Shown here: positions 46,531-55,012 of the stretch, piece after piece
Layout: every line of letters begins with the position of its first letter
Position numbering within the stretch: the first letter of the stretch is position 1
Source of the DNA: Porphyromonas sp.
GTDB lineage: Bacteria > Bacteroidota > Bacteroidia > Bacteroidales > Porphyromonadaceae
Direction: 5' to 3'
Assembly: GCA_022772085.1 (NCBI GenBank)
Contig: JALFBN010000009.1
Location: 86,428-150,427, forward strand
Length of the DNA: 64,000 nt
Made by a program: the position numbers and the translations under genes
The notes under the pieces: model-generated
What the model was told of the DNA's origin: nothing
The model's database searches: none
What the model saw: only the letters and a program-made list of their open reading frames with translations

Positions 46531-47184
46531 TCACTTAATGTAATGATTTGCCCCACGTTCAAAGCCTATGGTACTTTGAGGTCCATGCCCCGAGTAGACA
46601 ATCGTTTCGTCATTAAGGGGCATCAATTGCGTTTTTATGCTATCTACGAGAGTCGTGTAACTCCCTCCAGGGAGATCGGTACGACCTATATCGCCCCCGG
46701 CAAAGAGTACGTCTCCGGAGAATAGAAGTCCTTGCCGGGGTTCGTAAAATGCCACATGGCCCGGAGTATGCCCTGGTACGAAAAGAGCCTCTAGATACGT
46801 ATCCCCCAGAGTAAAGCGTGTTCCTGTCTCAAAAGGATGATAGGACAGGTCTCGACGATCAGGGGTAGATGGCATCCCAAAAGCCTGCATTTGTTGATTG
46901 AATGAAGGCATCTTTTCAATCTCCACCCGATGCGCTTGAGGAGTCAGTCTCCACTTCTCCGCCGCGAATGGCACTCCCCACACATGGTCAAAGTGCAAAT
47001 GGGTAGCCAAGAGTAGGGTAGGGTGTGCATCTAGTTGTTCCACTTGCTCTACAAATAACTGCTCTTCTGCAGGCATCATACAACCACAGTCGATAATAGC
47101 CGCCTGCCGAGTCGTTTGATCGATCAAAAGGTAGGTATTAACCTGTACAAAGTTGAAACTAAAAGTATGTACTTCTATAGCCAT
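46531..47184 (-). CDS. MBL-fold metallohydrolase (glyoxalase II-like)
   Basis: A 217-residue cytosolic hydrolase with the metallo-beta-lactamase metal motif THLHFDHVWG (HxHxDH), a second His in VPGHTPGHVAFY, the bridging Asp in LLFSGDVLF and a final His in VYSGHGPQSTI. It belongs to the group of small glyoxalase II-like or persulfide dioxygenase-like hydrolases; substrate specificity cannot be read. It lies directly downstream of rsmG (7-nt gap) and presumably shares its promoter. Confidence 0.88.
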   Translation of the reverse strand: MAIEVHTFSFNFVQVNTYLLIDQTTRQAAIIDCGCMMPAEEQLFVEQVEQLDAHPTLLLATHLHFDHVWGVPFAAEKWRLTPQAHRVEIEKMPSFNQQMQAFGMPSTPDRRDLSYHPFETGTRFTLGDTYLEALFVPGHTPGHVAFYEPRQGLLFSGDVLFAGGDIGRTDLPGGSYTTLVDSIKTQLMPLNDETIVYSGHGPQSTIGFERGANHYIK

Positions 47185-47191
47185 AAGAGTC

Positions 47192-47833
47192 TTAAGTCAT
47201 TGGAAGGTAGACCACCCTCTTTTCTTGAAAATACGGATCGGGAAGGAACGGATAGAGATCATCCACAAGTACCTTATTCTTGTACGGCGTACATTCACCC
47301 TCCAGGTTGCCCCCCTTGAGAGCAATAATGCCATTAGGCAGGGCATTGCATCCTTTTTTTACGAAAAGATGTCGCGAAAGCTTCACCAACTCCACAAGCA
47401 ACATTGTGGCACGAGTAATCACAAAATGACAATCCTCTCGGAAGTCTTCGATGCGAATATGCGCTGTTGCGACATTCTGAAGCCCTAGTGAATCAGCTAC
47501 GGCTTGCGCTACACGTACTTTTTTACCAATACTATCGACGAGGGTAAAATGCACCTCGGGAAAGAAAATAGCGAGGGGAATCCCGGGAAATCCGCCTCCC
47601 GTACCGACATCAACAACCCTAGTACCTGGAGCAAAGCGCAACATCTTCATCACTCCTAGGGAGTGCAACACATGGTGCAGATAGAGATTGTCTATATCCT
47701 TTCGAGATATGACATTGATCTTGCTATTCCAATCCGCATAAAGAGCTTGTAACTGTGCAAATTGTCTTTTTTGCTGTTCGCTGAGCTCGGGGAAGACTTG
47801 ATAGAGTAGTGCTAATTGCTCCTCGGGTGTCAT
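47192..47833 (-). CDS. rsmG: 16S rRNA m7G527 methyltransferase RsmG (GidB)
   Basis: A 213-residue SAM-dependent methyltransferase of 16S rRNA. It contains QFAQLQALYADWNSKINVISRKD, the typical N-terminal helix pair with the WNxKxNLTs-like motif, the SAM motif VVDVGTGGGFPGIPLAIFFPE, then LVDSIGKKVRVAQAVADSLGL and the catalytic-side FVITRAT. Length is typical. A -7 box lies 43-50 nt upstream. This is the last chromosomal core gene before the distal end of the CRISPR array. Confidence 0.95.
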   Translation of the reverse strand: MTPEEQLALLYQVFPELSEQQKRQFAQLQALYADWNSKINVISRKDIDNLYLHHVLHSLGVMKMLRFAPGTRVVDVGTGGGFPGIPLAIFFPEVHFTLVDSIGKKVRVAQAVADSLGLQNVATAHIRIEDFREDCHFVITRATMLLVELVKLSRHLFVKKGCNALPNGIIALKGGNLEGECTPYKNKVLVDDLYPFLPDPYFQEKRVVYLPMT

Positions 47834-47875
47834 CTTTAAACTATCAACTAGAAGGACTTACTTGCTAAGCCCCCA

Positions 47876-47883
47876 CAAATATA
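47876..47883 (-). promoter_or_regulatory. -7 box TATATTTG of rsmG
   Basis: Minus-strand TATATTTG matches TAnnTTTG, 43 nt upstream of the rsmG ATG. It lies between the gene and the distal CRISPR end. Confidence 0.5.
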
Positions 47884-48000
47884 CGCTATATCTTGCAATT
47901 GACATCTCTATCTCCCGATTACACGCTCCTATCCAGCCTCCGATCTCTCGCATGGATTTTGGAGGGTATAAGTTATCTCTGTTTTTTTGCATCTACCAAG

Positions 48001-50122
48001 ATTACAATTCCGTTAAAGGTACAATTTGAAGAACTTGATGTTTAATACACGCCACGACCGTGTGTCATTTCAATTCTACTAAGGTACAATTTGGAGTGAT
48101 TCTGATGGCATGAATCAAGCACGTGCTGCAACTTTCAATTCCACTAAAGGTACAATTTGGAGGGACAACCCTTTTGCGAGTTTGTAACACTCGAGTACTT
48201 TCAATTCCACTAAAGGTACAATTTGGAGTTGTTCGCTTACAGCCTCTTATTGCTCCAGTTATGCACTTTCAATTCCACTAAAGGTACAATTTGGAGTCAA
48301 CTTCAAGAGTGCCTATATTGATATCATAATAGTCTTTCAATTCCACTAAAGGTACAATTTGGAGCCCGACGCCCTCGAGTCCGCGATATGGATGCTCAAC
48401 ACTTTCAATTCCACTAAAGGTACAATTTGGAGGCAATATTTTGCGGATCTGATGGGCAAATATTACCGCTTTCAATTCCACTAAAGGTACAATTTGGAGA
48501 CATCATACAAAGTAGGACAAACCAAAGGAGAATCCTTTCAATTCCACTAAAGGTACAATTTGGAGTCGAGATTGCAAGCATTCCTCGAATAATTTTTCGA
48601 CTTCTTTCAATTCCACTAAAGGTACAATTTGGAGGAAAGAAGCGCGTGAGATGTTTCGCAACCAGTATCTCACTTTCAATTCCACTAAAGGTACAATTTG
48701 GAGGGTTGTCTCCATTTCGTACTTAATCTGCTGAATGCGTTCTTTCAATTCCACTAAAGGTACAATTTGGAGTATAACATCCATACGCTGCGACATGAGT
48801 TCCATTTTCTTTCAATTCCACTAAAGGTACAATTTGGAGATATAAACTATGAGCCTACAGAATGATTAAAACTGTCTTTCAATTCCACTAAAGGTACAAT
48901 TTGGAGTTGTAAAATAAAAATGTCATGAATAAGATTGAAATACCAGCTTTCAATTCCACTAAAGGTACAATTTGGAGTCAAACACTGGAGGCACTAATAA
49001 TTACATATTGATAGGAACTTTCAATTCCACTAAAGGTACAATTTGGAGACATATTTCAAATTACGTTCTTGTTCGTACATCCAATCTTTCAATTCCACTA
49101 AAGGTACAATTTGGAGTATTTGTTCTGATTTTTCTTCTACTCTTAAACATCTTTCAATTCCACTAAAGGTACAATTTGGAGAAAAACAAACTTAGAACGA
49201 GGATAATCCGCAACATCCTTTCAATTCCACTAAAGGTACAATTTGGAGAATCCTATAATTATCAAAGATAATCCCGTTCCATGCTTTCAATTCCACTAAA
49301 GGTACAATTTGGAGCTAATACTCAGTATGGTTCTGAGGTTGGTCTTGACACTTTCAATTCCACTAAAGGTACAATTTGGAGTACTGATGCTGGTTCGTAT
49401 TATCTTGTTCATTTGTTCTTTCAATTCCACTAAAGGTACAATTTGGAGGCTGCAAACTTTGATGAATGGGAGCGCAACTCTGATCTTTCAATTCCACTAA
49501 AGGTACAATTTGGAGCAAACAAATGATGGGTAAGCACAAGTACAACTATCGTCTTTCAATTCCACTAAAGGTACAATTTGGAGAAGTGTGGGGCTTCAAG
49601 ATTCGGTTTGAGGAAGACACTTTCAATTCCACTAAAGGTACAATTTGGAGACAACAAGATGCTTCAATGGATAGGCACGCACCACGTCTTTCAATTCCAC
49701 TAAAGGTACAATTTGGAGTCCCCCTCGTATATCTCCTTGCCGTTCTTGTCTTTCCTTTCAATTCCACTAAAGGTACAATTTGGAGTTGTGATGTCTCGAC
49801 GGCTTGCGAAAATAGAACCCTCTTTCAATTCCACTAAAGGTACAATTTGGAGACACGAAGCCCGCAGCACCCTTGTTGTGCTCGAACCCCTTTCAATTCC
49901 ACTAAAGGTACAATTTGGAGCGTTCTTCATGATACAAATACACATACGCTTATATGTCTTTCAATTCCACTAAAGGTACAATTTGGAGTGGAATGATAGA
50001 CAAAGTCCTTGTCGAATATACGTGCTTTCAATTCCACTAAAGGTACAATTTGGAGTGCCAAAGAAACCTCTGAATCCGTCAAAGATGATAACTTTCAATT
50101 CCACTAAAGGTACAATTTGGAG
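48001..50122 (-). CRISPR. CRISPR array, 32 repeats and 31 spacers, transcribed leftward
   Basis: Thirty identical 31-nt repeats run from 48132 to 50122, preceded by two degenerate copies at 48001-48031 (five mismatches) and 48067-48096 (one base missing). Read on the minus strand, the repeat starts CTCCAAATTGTACC and ends GTGGAATTGAAAG. The ending gives the 8-nt ATTGAAAG 5' handle expected for Cas6-processed type I-B crRNAs. Period is 65-71 nt, so spacers are 34-40 nt, mostly 36-37; the two spacers between 48876 and 49018 are the longest. Degeneration at the left end, and the leader and cas2 at the right end, show that new spacers enter at the right and transcription runs leftward. All spacers look distinct by eye. 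Confidence 0.98.
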
Positions 50123-50488
50123 CCGTGAATTTAGACAAAAAATATCACACAAACAAACGGTTTGCAGAGGGTTTTCTACGGATTATCACGGGGAAAAAGT
50201 CGTCGATGTGCAATCCTATGAAAAGACATGGACAACGACAATACCATTATTTCTCTGTTAATCAAGTATTTCAAAGAACTCAATATACTCAAAAGACACT
50301 ACCCTCCGGAGCTAAGTACGACATTCGACACAAAACAATGACCGGCAATGAGTAATATTTCAATCAAATAAACCTATCTCGTCATAGCTTTTTGCGTTGA
50401 TCTCCCCCTAATAAGATCCATCTTTCGGGGCAAACAGACAATTAGAATGGAAAAAGAAACTTATATATCCCGCACATTCTTCAAAAAC
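50123..50488 (-). promoter_or_regulatory. CRISPR leader between cas2 and the array
   Basis: A 366-bp AT-rich, gene-free stretch between the cas2 stop and the first repeat. Its position beside the undegraded end of the array and next to cas1-cas2 marks it as the leader, carrying the pre-crRNA promoter and the integration signals. I found no exact TAnnTTTG box close to the first repeat. The sequence adjoining the first repeat on the minus strand is TCTAAATTCACGG. Confidence 0.75.
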
Positions 50489-50752
50489 CTAGAGGAAATT
50501 ATCAATTACGGCTCTCTCTTTCCCTAGAATTTCTTTCTCCAACCATCGTTGCTGTCGGGAAGAAAAAATGATAATACTATCCTCTTTCCGATCCAAAATG
50601 TAGGATGCTTCAATCTTTAATTCTTTGAGTTTAACCTCGGTTATCTCTCCTTCAAACACGGAGTTCTGAATCCAGTTCAGGTATCTACGACAAAGCTTCA
50701 GCATCTTAGCCGTACGCTTTTCGCCAACATCATATACCAAGATAACGTACAT
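50489..50752 (-). CDS. cas2: CRISPR-associated endonuclease Cas2
   Basis: An 87-residue Cas2, structural partner of Cas1 in the integrase complex. It begins MYVILVYDVGEKR with the ferredoxin-like first strand and its conserved Asp, followed by RRYLNWIQNSVFEGEIT and SIIIFSS. The ATG at 50752 overlaps the cas1 stop (TGATG). In-frame TTG and GTG codons just upstream are less likely starts. It is the last gene of the cas operon and abuts the leader. Confidence 0.93.
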   Translation of the reverse strand: MYVILVYDVGEKRTAKMLKLCRRYLNWIQNSVFEGEITEVKLKELKIEASYILDRKEDSIIIFSSRQQRWLEKEILGKERAVIDNFL

Positions 50753-51768
50753 CACCAATACATTCTAAAAGGTTCATAGGGCTCCATTCCCAACAAATCT
50801 TTTGCCAACTTGTAGCATTCAAGACGAACGAGGTGCTTATAACTTACCGAACGCCCCAAGCGTCTATGCTTTATAGTTTCACTTAATCGCTCCTCAAACG
50901 CTTGTACAAATATCTTCTTTCCCGATGGATTAAGCACGCAACGATTCAATTTATTATCAAAATGTCGCTCCTGCAACATGCCTTTATTCAAGACTTTGAA
51001 GATGGTTCGGTCCACAAGAATAGGTTTGAAGATCTCCGAAATATCCAGACAGAGGGAATAACGCCTCTCGCCCGGAGTGTGCAGAAAGCTGATTGTAGGA
51101 TTCAATTGCGTCTGGTGTATCGCTTTGAGGCAAATAGTATAGCACATCATATTACCAAACGAGATCAGAGCGTTAACTTCATTTTTTGGCGGACGTTTGC
51201 TTCTTGCTCCCATCTCAAAATCGTTAATAATCAGATCGAATGCAGCATAATAGGCCTGCCTTATATTTCCCTCAATCCCCATCAGCTCTTCTATGCTTTG
51301 TGTAGCAGGGATATGAGATGCGTATCGATCCATTTGCTCCATCATCAAATGCAAATCCTTACCTCGGTTGTTATAATAACTGAGATTCTTCTGCATATTG
51401 AATGCGGCACCCTGAATAAACTTCTGAGCTAGCAGGAGGCGTCGGTCTATATTTTGGTACGCCTGTGCCTGTGCCAAGAGCATTTTCCCGGAGAGAAGGG
51501 ACTCCTTGGGCATAAATGATCCCGTATAATTTTCATAGTAATCAAAAAAATGAACGGCAATATCGCTCTTTCCTAGGAAATTAAATAGAGAACTATTGGC
51601 ACGCAAAGAACCAAAGACGTACATATCTTCGACTGTTTCTACCGGAATATAACGAGGGGTTCCAGAAGTTTCCGTACCATCAGTTTTCTCTTCTATCGGA
51701 AGAAAACAGAGAGAATTGTCCTTTCGTGACAATTCTCCCGGATTGAACAAATAAAAGCTCTTCTTCAT
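50752..51768 (-). CDS. cas1: CRISPR-associated integrase Cas1 (type I-B)
   Basis: A 338-residue metal-dependent integrase that inserts spacers at the leader-proximal repeat. The active-site residues are present: Glu166 (MGIEGNIRQ), His230 (SFLHTPGERR) and Asp242/Glu245 (LDISEIFKP). The N-terminal beta domain is complete (YLFNPGELSRKDNSLCFLP; FGSLRANSSLFNFLGKSDIAVHFFDYYENYTG). The C-terminus (LVRLECYKLAKDLLGMEPYEPFRMYW) is typical for I-B Cas1. Full length and apparently functional, in contrast to the broken csp1. A 166-nt gap separates it from cas4, the largest inside the cas operon. Confidence 0.96.
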   Translation of the reverse strand: MKKSFYLFNPGELSRKDNSLCFLPIEEKTDGTETSGTPRYIPVETVEDMYVFGSLRANSSLFNFLGKSDIAVHFFDYYENYTGSFMPKESLLSGKMLLAQAQAYQNIDRRLLLAQKFIQGAAFNMQKNLSYYNNRGKDLHLMMEQMDRYASHIPATQSIEELMGIEGNIRQAYYAAFDLIINDFEMGARSKRPPKNEVNALISFGNMMCYTICLKAIHQTQLNPTISFLHTPGERRYSLCLDISEIFKPILVDRTIFKVLNKGMLQERHFDNKLNRCVLNPSGKKIFVQAFEERLSETIKHRRLGRSVSYKHLVRLECYKLAKDLLGMEPYEPFRMYW

Positions 51769-51934
51769 AAAACTGTATTTACATACCTAATATCTCCTAT
51801 TCACTTCCAATAAGAATATCTTTCTCTGATTTTCTCTCCAGCCTCCCTATGACAATCTCTTGAAAAATACTGCCCCATACTTCGAAAAGTCTTGCCCAAA
51901 ATCTTCAACTCTATTGGGGAAAATTTTTTGAGCC
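51769..51934. other. Gap between cas4 and cas1
   Basis: No gene. The cas4-proximal part (51880-51934) contains TGGGGAAAATTTTTTGAGCC and CCTAGGCCCGG, resembling the dispersed GGGC/AAAATTTT intergenic element. It could house a secondary promoter for cas1-cas2. Confidence 0.35.
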
Positions 51935-52492
51935 CTAGGCCCGGATTTTTTTAGGACTTCCACCCAAAGAAGATTCATCCATCTTCACTTCCCCTCCGGA
52001 GAAGCAGAAATCGCAATAACTGCAAAGCCTACAGATCCGAGACTTTGTGCAAGGAGGACAATTCGGACTGCTCGTAATCTCCTCTATATCAATTGTTATA
52101 TTCCTTATATTTTCTCGATCGATATCTGTTAATAGAACCTCTTCTCGCTTCCTCAATTTGGGATATTCCAATATCCCCGTTGCCCCTAATACCCCATTTA
52201 ACTCTAGGACGTAAAGATAATAAAGGAGTTGGAGGCGATGGGCTGGAGCTATTTTGTCCGACTTCTTTATCTCATGTACAACTTTATTCCTCGCATCATA
52301 GAAATCTACTTTGATCCCATCAATTGCAAGTTCTTCGTAGCGCACCGGACGTTGTGGATAGGATTCTTCATGGATCAACTTGCCTTCATAAACCAAATCC
52401 GAAGTATGCTCCATGACAATGCCCGAGGAAAACAGCCACAACTTCCGATGGCAAACTTGATAGTAATTAAAATGGGTTCCTGTGATGATCAT
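51935..52492 (-). CDS. cas4: CRISPR-associated exonuclease Cas4
   Basis: A 185-residue Cas4 of the RecB nuclease family with an iron-sulfur cluster. It trims prespacers and selects their PAM-side end for Cas1-Cas2. The first cluster Cys is in NYYQVCHRKLWLF and the other three are in the C-terminal Cys-rich segment (CPPCTKSRICRLCSYCDFC). Nuclease residues are in IDGIKVDFYD and the E-x-K motif in VHEIKKSDK. The ATG at 52492 (MIITGTHFNYYQ) is the family-like start; the frame is open to 52516, which would place the start inside the hairpin at 52503-52541. Confidence 0.93.
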   Translation of the reverse strand: MIITGTHFNYYQVCHRKLWLFSSGIVMEHTSDLVYEGKLIHEESYPQRPVRYEELAIDGIKVDFYDARNKVVHEIKKSDKIAPAHRLQLLYYLYVLELNGVLGATGILEYPKLRKREEVLLTDIDRENIRNITIDIEEITSSPNCPPCTKSRICRLCSYCDFCFSGGEVKMDESSLGGSPKKIRA

Positions 52493-52502
52493 AGTACAAA
52501 AC

Positions 52503-52541
52503 AAGAAGAGATGCACTTAACTCAAGAATGCATCTCTTCTT
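52503..52541 (-). terminator. Perfect 13-bp hairpin between csp1 and cas4
   Basis: AAGAAGAGATGCA (52503-52515) and TGCATCTCTTCTT (52529-52541) form a perfect 13-bp inverted repeat with a 13-nt loop. On the minus strand the stem is followed by GTTTTG. It sits exactly between the effector genes and the adaptation genes and overlaps no coding sequence if cas4 starts at 52492. It may be a leaky terminator or an RNA-processing or stability element. Confidence 0.6.
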
Positions 52542-52556
52542 TTGAATCCATATTCG

Positions 52557-53680
52557 TTAGCACTGATTTTCGTAATCGAAGGACTGCATCAATTGGATAA
52601 GGCGCTGCTCTGCTGCTTCAAGGGCATCGGCGCGTTCATTTTCCACCACAATATAAGCTGCACAAGGTAGAGTAACAAACAATTCTGCTCCGGCGGTTTC
52701 GTCCACGATAGGCTTCGCTTTGAGCTTATCTACTCCCTCATCAATCAGTTTGGCACGAATCGCTCCTGCAAGCGCATTGGCATTATCGCAAACAGCAACT
52801 GCCAAGGTTTCCATAATACTGAATGTACGTGCCTGGTTTGATGTGATACGCCAATTGAGCAGAGCATGAGCCAAAGCGGGAATCACCTTTTCACGCTCTT
52901 CTTTGGGTAATACGAGACACTTTCCGAATATGTTTTCACTATCAACCCATCCCAGTGCTCTCAATTTCTCAATCGTCTCCAGATCTACTTCCGGATCATG
53001 TTGATTGAGAGAGACCGAAAACAGCGTGCGTAAATCCACAGCAATATCATATACAAACAATCCCGAAGTCCGTTTATTATCTGGGATCCAATGACGTCGT
53101 GCCAATGTTGTACCCGTATTGCGCAAAAAAGCTTCTATCTCTTCCTCTGATAAAAGTTCCTTTTTTCCAGCAATGCGTACATTCACCGGATGATTGTCCG
53201 GACGGTCACTACGGTCAAAAGTGATATTCTCCCTTTGAACACCCGCAAGCAACGGATGCAATGGACGCATCGCAGAGATAGATAGAGGACTACGACGTTT
53301 TTTGGTAATCCCATCACCTGCCCGCATCCAACCTCCAATAAGTTGATCAATGTGCTGAGGGTCACAAGGAGACCAAGGTTCCTTTTGAGCATATTTGTTC
53401 GTATTAGTACACCTCGCACTAGATAGTCACAAGGAGACCAAGGTTCCTTTTGAGCTAACTCCTTCTTTGCTGTAATTTCGTAGTTAAACGTCACCGGAGC
53501 CATTTGTACGCTCAGGTGATCTGTGAGAGCCTCCAGGATAGAACGCTTCACTTGCTGCCCACTGGAATAGGCTAAAAAGCGATTAAACTGAGGATCAAAA
53601 TAGGTCTTTTGACCATCTTCAACACAGAATACCGTATGTTCTGCCCGCTTAAGAGCTCGCAAATAGATGTATGGATTCAT
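52557..53680 (-). pseudogene. csp1: csp1/cas7 (Cascade backbone), broken by a 65-bp insertion
   Basis: The PGING-type Cas7 that polymerises along the crRNA in Cascade. The N-terminal part (from 53680) reads NPYIYLRALKRAEHTVFCVEDGQ, FLAYSSGQQVKRSILEAL and FNYEITAKKELAQKEPW. Then the frame is lost, and a second frame carries SPLSISAMRPLHPLLAG and the rest to 52557. The cause is visible: a 30-bp sequence is present twice (53361-53390 and 53426-53455) with 35 unrelated bp between. Removing 65 bp restores one frame of 352 codons, the expected Cas7 size. As it stands, the N-terminal product ends at 53183 after a nonsense tail. A reinitiated C-terminal piece could start at the ATG at 53327, but neither should build Cascade. 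Confidence 0.92.
53361..53455 (-). repeat. 30-bp direct repeats flanking a 35-bp insert inside csp1
   Basis: Copies at 53361-53390 and 53426-53455 are identical over exactly 30 bp; the bases just outside differ on both sides. The 35-bp middle (53391-53425) has no copy that I could find in the window. The unit of 65 bp equals the shortest repeat-spacer period in the array (65-71). Confidence 0.95.
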
Positions 53681-53683
53681 AAC

Positions 53684-55000
53684 TTATTCTTTGTTAGTAT
53701 TTTTATTTATTACTGCATAGCGAAAACGAATCAACGTTAGGAAATAGGGAACATTGTCCGAGGGCATTACATTGATGCTCGATACAATATTCTCAAAATC
53801 CTCAATGGCACTATCCGCTTCCTCCACGATATTCTTCATTTGGTCTATAAAACTCTTTTTGTTAGTGGATTCCAAAAGAGCTTTTACCATGTTACTTCTT
53901 CCTGTTCGTGCCATTTTACCCCCTAGGGAAAAGTCCTGTAAAGTCAAGGCAAATGCCTTGGCTCTGTCCCATAATTCTTCATTGTTCAGCATAGCTAATA
54001 ACCAAATTTGATATGTTTCGTATTGTATTTTTTGTTCCTCGTTATCGGATTTATAGGTTGGTATCTTACCACTCTTCATTAGAGAACTGAGTCCTTTCGG
54101 TTCTAAAGCTTTCAGTCCGATAACCCCTTCTTTACAGGCCATAGAAAAACCAAATGCAGTTCCAAATAGTTTCATAACCGGCTTTCTCTTTTCGGTTCCA
54201 AAGTAGCGGACATACAATTCACTAACCCTGCGAATAGAAGACAAAACGAAAGGAATAAAACCAATAGTCGTATTGGTTTGACCAATATTGTACACATACC
54301 CCATCATCCGTGGGTCTTTGAAATGACAACTCACGGCTGCAATCAACTCAACCCACGGCAAGGTTTGAATCTCCACGAGGTCATCCTTTGTTGAAAAAGC
54401 ATCACCAAAATCCAACAAACCGGAGCCATCATTAATATCGTATTTTCTCTTAAGCCATTGTCCATTCCATGTATTTATTTGATTTCCTCGCATCCTAGGT
54501 GTGGTATTTAGATAGCTACGATACACCTCCCACCCCTCTGCAATATCAAGTAAAATATCGGGATTATTAAAGAGAATCGTCAAACCTCCTTGTATTCCGA
54601 TACCCAAACCTGCACCAATCCATGATAAATAACATTCTGAAGGATCCACCTGTTCCAGGACAATAGAGACCTGCCCTGAAGTGGTAGAAAGTGTATCTAC
54701 GGATGGATACCCGATAGCAATACTTGCATCAGGAAGGCCCGTACCAATTTTCGCAAGAAACTTCTCCAAGCGTTCTTTCCTTCGATCTGCTGTCTCAAAG
54801 GGTTTCCTCCCCAAAATCATATCTTTCCAAGACAATTTGGGATTCTCAAAAGGAGAATTGCCCGCAGTCATCAGATACTTCTCATGACCAAAGAAGAGCG
54901 GATAGTACACCTCCAAGAAGAAACTCTTAGGCGTATATGCCTTGTTATGTTTTTCATTGTATGCTTGTAAGAATATCTTACCTATAACTGATGTTATCAT
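53684..55000 (-). CDS. csp2: Csp2, Cas8-like large Cascade subunit (PGING subtype)
   Basis: A 438-residue protein between cas3 and csp1, in the position of the Cas8 large subunit that recognises the PAM and recruits Cas3. The sequence (for example FFLEVYYPLFFGHEKYLMTAGNSPFENPKLSWKDM and ASIAIGYPSVDTLSTTSGQVSIVLEQ) agrees with the Csp2 family named for P. gingivalis. An alternating Gly-rich segment (GAGLGIGIQGGLTILFN) lies in the middle. Start is an ATG 12 nt after cas3 and the stop lies 3 nt before csp1, consistent with one operon. It appears intact. Confidence 0.85.
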   Translation of the reverse strand: MITSVIGKIFLQAYNEKHNKAYTPKSFFLEVYYPLFFGHEKYLMTAGNSPFENPKLSWKDMILGRKPFETADRRKERLEKFLAKIGTGLPDASIAIGYPSVDTLSTTSGQVSIVLEQVDPSECYLSWIGAGLGIGIQGGLTILFNNPDILLDIAEGWEVYRSYLNTTPRMRGNQINTWNGQWLKRKYDINDGSGLLDFGDAFSTKDDLVEIQTLPWVELIAAVSCHFKDPRMMGYVYNIGQTNTTIGFIPFVLSSIRRVSELYVRYFGTEKRKPVMKLFGTAFGFSMACKEGVIGLKALEPKGLSSLMKSGKIPTYKSDNEEQKIQYETYQIWLLAMLNNEELWDRAKAFALTLQDFSLGGKMARTGRSNMVKALLESTNKKSFIDQMKNIVEEADSAIEDFENIVSSINVMPSDNVPYFLTLIRFRYAVINKNTNKE

Positions 55001-55012
55001 CGCATATTTCGT

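Noticed and set aside
43420-46560. Glycine riboswitch upstream of gcvP
   Set aside because: The upstream gap is short and contains no paired glycine-aptamer core words.
48278-50261. Many open frames on both strands within 48.2-50.3 kb with repeated peptides such as LSIPLKVQFG
   Set aside because: They are translations of the CRISPR repeat, not genes.
53183-53680. csp1 N-terminal frame as an independent 165-residue gene
   Set aside because: The last 70 residues are a frame-shifted reading of Cas7 sequence; the whole is one broken gene.
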